NCBI GenBank assembly: GCA_964367845.1
Contig: CAYIYW010000009.1
Coordinates: 1-23,615, forward strand
DNA: 23,615 nt
Source of the DNA: JAHFLV01 sp964367845
GTDB taxonomy: Bacteria > Patescibacteriota > Minisyncoccia > Phycocordibacterales > DATGWK01
Reading direction: 5' to 3'
Under the pieces are notes generated by a model. It did no database searches. It was not told the DNA's origin and saw only the letters and a program-made list of their open reading frames with translations. Every line of letters starts with the position of its first letter. Within the stretch, counting starts at the first letter, position 1. Positions 21,770 to 23,615 of the stretch are shown here, one piece after another. Position numbers and translations under genes: made by a program.

Positions 21770-22674
21770 AAAAAGACGCCCCAAAAAACAGATGGGCGTT
21801 TTTCGGCAGTTCCAATTTCTCGGTTATCGTTTTAGACAAACTTGAGTTTTTAGAACTTCTACCGCAACTCATTGTTACGACGCCAGATAAGCCAAAAGGA
21901 CGAGGATTAAAAATTAAGACCGGCGCGGTTAAAGAGTGGGCAGATAAAAGAAAAATTCCAGTTTTGGCGCCGACAAATTTAAAAAATCCCGAGACCTGTG
22001 CAACCGTCATCGCCGAATTCAAAAAATCCGGGCCATGGGATGTTTTTTTGATTGCGTCATATGGGAAAATCGTGCCAAACGAAGTTCTCAACATCCCGAC
22101 AAAAAATACGCTGAATATCCATCCGTCCCTCTTGCCGAAATTTCGCGGACCTTCGCCCATTGAGTCGGCGATTTTGAACGAAAACGAAACGGGAGTTACG
22201 ATTATGAAAGTTGACGCGCAGGTTGACCACGGGCCGATTGTCGCCCGGAAAACAGTTGCTTCACAGGAGACAATGGGGACCGCCCTGATTCCCGACTGGC
22301 CACCGTATTACGCCGACCTAGAGAAAGCCTTGGCTGAAACCGGCGCGGAGTTATTTGCCGAAATTCTGCCCGATTGGATTGCCGGAAAAATCCAGACCAG
22401 TGAACAAGACCACGATAGCGCGACATTTACTAAAAAATTCTCTAAAGAAGATTCATTGATTGACTTGACTGGTAACCCCAAGCAAAATCTGCGAAAAATC
22501 AGGGCGTTTTCGGATAATCGTGGCGCTTACTTTTTTCAAAAACAAAAAGACCGAGAAATTAGAGTAACCGTAATCAGAGCAAAAATTAAAAATGGCGAGC
22601 TTTCACTGGAAAGAGTCAAACCAGAGGGTAAAAAAGAGATGAGTTACAAGGATTTTATTCGCGGACTTAGATAG
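21766..22674 (+). CDS. fmt: Methionyl-tRNA formyltransferase
   Basis: Fmt formylates initiator Met-tRNA with 10-formyl-THF. The 302-residue protein has the hydrolase-type catalytic triad: Asn117 and His119 in LNIHPSLLPKFRGPSPI, and Asp154 in VDHGPI. The N-terminal Rossmann start is WAFFGSSNFSVIVL. The C-terminal OB-like domain is present (IRAFSDNRGAYFF ... ELSLERVKPEGKKEMSYKDFIRG). Length is close to the usual 310-320 aa. It is coupled to def by an ATGA overlap and converges with hpf across 18 bp. Confidence 0.96.
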   Translation: MKKDAPKNRWAFFGSSNFSVIVLDKLEFLELLPQLIVTTPDKPKGRGLKIKTGAVKEWADKRKIPVLAPTNLKNPETCATVIAEFKKSGPWDVFLIASYGKIVPNEVLNIPTKNTLNIHPSLLPKFRGPSPIESAILNENETGVTIMKVDAQVDHGPIVARKTVASQETMGTALIPDWPPYYADLEKALAETGAELFAEILPDWIAGKIQTSEQDHDSATFTKKFSKEDSLIDLTGNPKQNLRKIRAFSDNRGAYFFQKQKDREIRVTVIRAKIKNGELSLERVKPEGKKEMSYKDFIRGLR

Positions 22675-22692
22675 AAAACTTGGATAGAAAAA

Positions 22693-23136
22693 TTACTTCC
22701 CCCGCCACTTCCTGAACCTTCCGCCGATATGCCCGCCGATTCGGCCGCTGAAACTCCCGATACTGCCACCGACACTGCTAATTCCCTTCATCATATTTTT
22801 AATGGCCGCCCCGCCACGACGGACAAGAGTAGTTCGTTTTGATTTGTAACTCTTGAATTCCTGAAGAATTTCATCCTTGGCCTCGTCCATCGCGGCCATG
22901 AGCGTCTCATGTTCGGAAACCGCACGGAACTGCTTGCCGTCTTTTCGCAGATTGATTTCCGCTCTAAATATGTCGCCGGACTTGTGATGATTGCTCGCCC
23001 GACCGAGCTCAACCTGGCACGAAACGCTGGTATCAAGCGGGTCAATGAGCTTGTCCAGCGACCCGATTTTTTTATCAAGATAATCCTGAATGTCCGGAGT
23101 AATGGTAAGATTTTTGGTTTTGACGTGGATGTTCAT
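22693..23136 (-). CDS. hpf: Ribosome hibernation factor, HPF/RaiA family, with basic Gly-rich tail
   Basis: HPF/RaiA proteins bind the 30S decoding site and stall or dimerise ribosomes at low growth. Residues 1-~97 match the S30AE fold: MNIHVKTKNLTITPDIQDYL, KIGSLDKLIDPLDTSVSCQVEL, FRAEINLRKDGKQFRA and the helix TLMAAMDEAKDEILQEF. The C-terminal ~45 residues are not the long-HPF dimerisation domain. They are a basic tail rich in Gly and Ser (MMKGISSVGGSIGSFSGR then IGGHIGGRFRKWRGK). The start has no Shine-Dalgarno and is preceded by an AT-rich stretch. It lies downstream of the DUF167 gene on the same strand. Confidence 0.88.
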   Translation of the reverse strand: MNIHVKTKNLTITPDIQDYLDKKIGSLDKLIDPLDTSVSCQVELGRASNHHKSGDIFRAEINLRKDGKQFRAVSEHETLMAAMDEAKDEILQEFKSYKSKRTTLVRRGGAAIKNMMKGISSVGGSIGSFSGRIGGHIGGRFRKWRGK

Positions 23137-23178
23137 GGTTTGGATTATTTATTATTAACTTCAATAAATGGTCGTTCC

Positions 23179-23424
23179 TTAACAAATCGGCCTTGCACGC
23201 CACTGTTCGTCAATTAAAACAATTTTTGTCGGTTTTTTGTGACCGGTGATAATTTTTACCCTGCTAACCGGCACTGAAAAATGACGGCCAATCACTGCAA
23301 CAAGTTTTTTATTGGCCGCATTTCGTTCCGGCTTTTCCTTCAGTGAAATCACTAAACTGTTTTTTGACTTCAGCACAATCTCCTCCCTCTTTGCTTCGGT
23401 TTTCACGCGAACTTTTACATGCAT
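23179..23424 (-). CDS. DUF167 (YggU-like) family protein
   Basis: The 81-residue product starts MHVKVRVKTEAKREEIV and has the DUF167 signature: LVISLKEKPERNAANKKLV, then FSVPVSRVKIITGHKKPTKIVLI. The family is a small conserved alpha/beta fold of unknown biochemical role. I chose ATG 23424 rather than the longer frame to 23454, because a consensus extended -10 occupies 23431-23439. It is followed 42 bp later by hpf. Confidence 0.88.
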   Translation of the reverse strand: MHVKVRVKTEAKREEIVLKSKNSLVISLKEKPERNAANKKLVAVIGRHFSVPVSRVKIITGHKKPTKIVLIDEQWRARPIC

Positions 23425-23430
23425 GTGTGT

Positions 23431-23439
23431 ATTATAGCA
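23431..23439 (-). promoter_or_regulatory. Consensus extended -10 promoter for the DUF167 gene
   Basis: TGC-TATAAT on the minus strand ends 6 bp before the ATG at 23424. Transcription should start at the A of the start codon or one base from it, so the mRNA would be leaderless. No good -35 is visible. The remaining sequence to the window end (23440-23615) shows no supported gene. Confidence 0.7.
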
Positions 23440-23615
23440 AAAGTTCGGGCACAACAGAGCTTGACGACCCGCAAATTACCTGCGGATTGCAAATGGAAGT
23501 TATTTTGATATGATTTTCTGGTGCTTGATATTCCGAGCTGGCTGTTTTGGTAGATAACAATATAAAACCACAAACAGTTAAGTTGGAATAGGTCAGGAAA
23601 CATTCCGCGTTAGCT

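Noticed and set aside
23440..23603. 62-codon minus-strand open frame at the right edge
   Set aside because: It overlaps the DUF167 start and its promoter, has no recognisable domain and low-complexity AT-rich composition; it looks like chance.

Overview
This window looks like a chromosomal segment of a streamlined bacterium of the Candidate Phyla Radiation (Patescibacteria, most like Parcubacteria). That is an inference from gene content and style: short genes, an abridged division/cell-wall (dcw) cluster, a Mur ligase without the usual N-terminal domain, a ProS without an editing insert, an ATPase-less PriA, few Shine-Dalgarno sites, and -10 boxes placed almost on the start codons. No 16S gene or other direct taxonomic marker is present.

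Layout. The left edge (1-332) has the start of an EcoRI-type adenine methyltransferase gene and a tRNA-Glu(CTC). From 385 to 17727 nearly everything is on the minus strand. Read in the direction of transcription it runs: mreB paralog; a putative structured RNA of about 340 nt with its own promoters and terminator; a DNA polymerase III delta'-like gene and a small membrane hydrolase-like gene; frr-rseP; proS-mreB-mreC-mreD; mrdA (PBP2); greA-lysS; and mraZ-rsmH-ftsL-ftsI-murF. At 17727/17811 there is a divergent promoter pair. The plus-strand block that follows is murA-like, priA-like, def and fmt. The right edge returns to the minus strand with a DUF167 gene and an hpf/raiA-like gene.

How the genes fit together. 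Most of the window is cell-envelope growth: MurA and MurF make precursor, PBP2 with MreB/C/D drives elongation, and PBP3 with the FtsL-like protein drives septation, with MraZ probably controlling the dcw operon. The rest is translation support (LysS, ProS, tRNA-Glu, RRF, Def, Fmt, HPF), transcription elongation (GreA), membrane proteolysis (RseP) and replication accessory proteins (PriA-like, delta'-like), both of which appear to have lost their nucleotide-binding motifs.

Most unusual features. (1) The 16283-16624 region: two TTGACA promoters 40 nt apart, several strong hairpins, a strong intrinsic terminator and no convincing protein; I do not recognise the RNA. (2) Four long intergenic hairpins (1851, 5527, 19139, 21154) just downstream of stop codons. 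Their stems are unrelated in sequence, but their loops share GGGCRCCCTTTGGCC-like sequence, always on the plus strand whatever the direction of transcription. (3) Widespread near-leaderless promoter placement. (4) A PriA that has lost several helicase motifs but keeps all eight zinc-binding cysteines. (5) Several small in-frame tandem repeats, and a three-unit repeat of about 24 bp upstream of frr.
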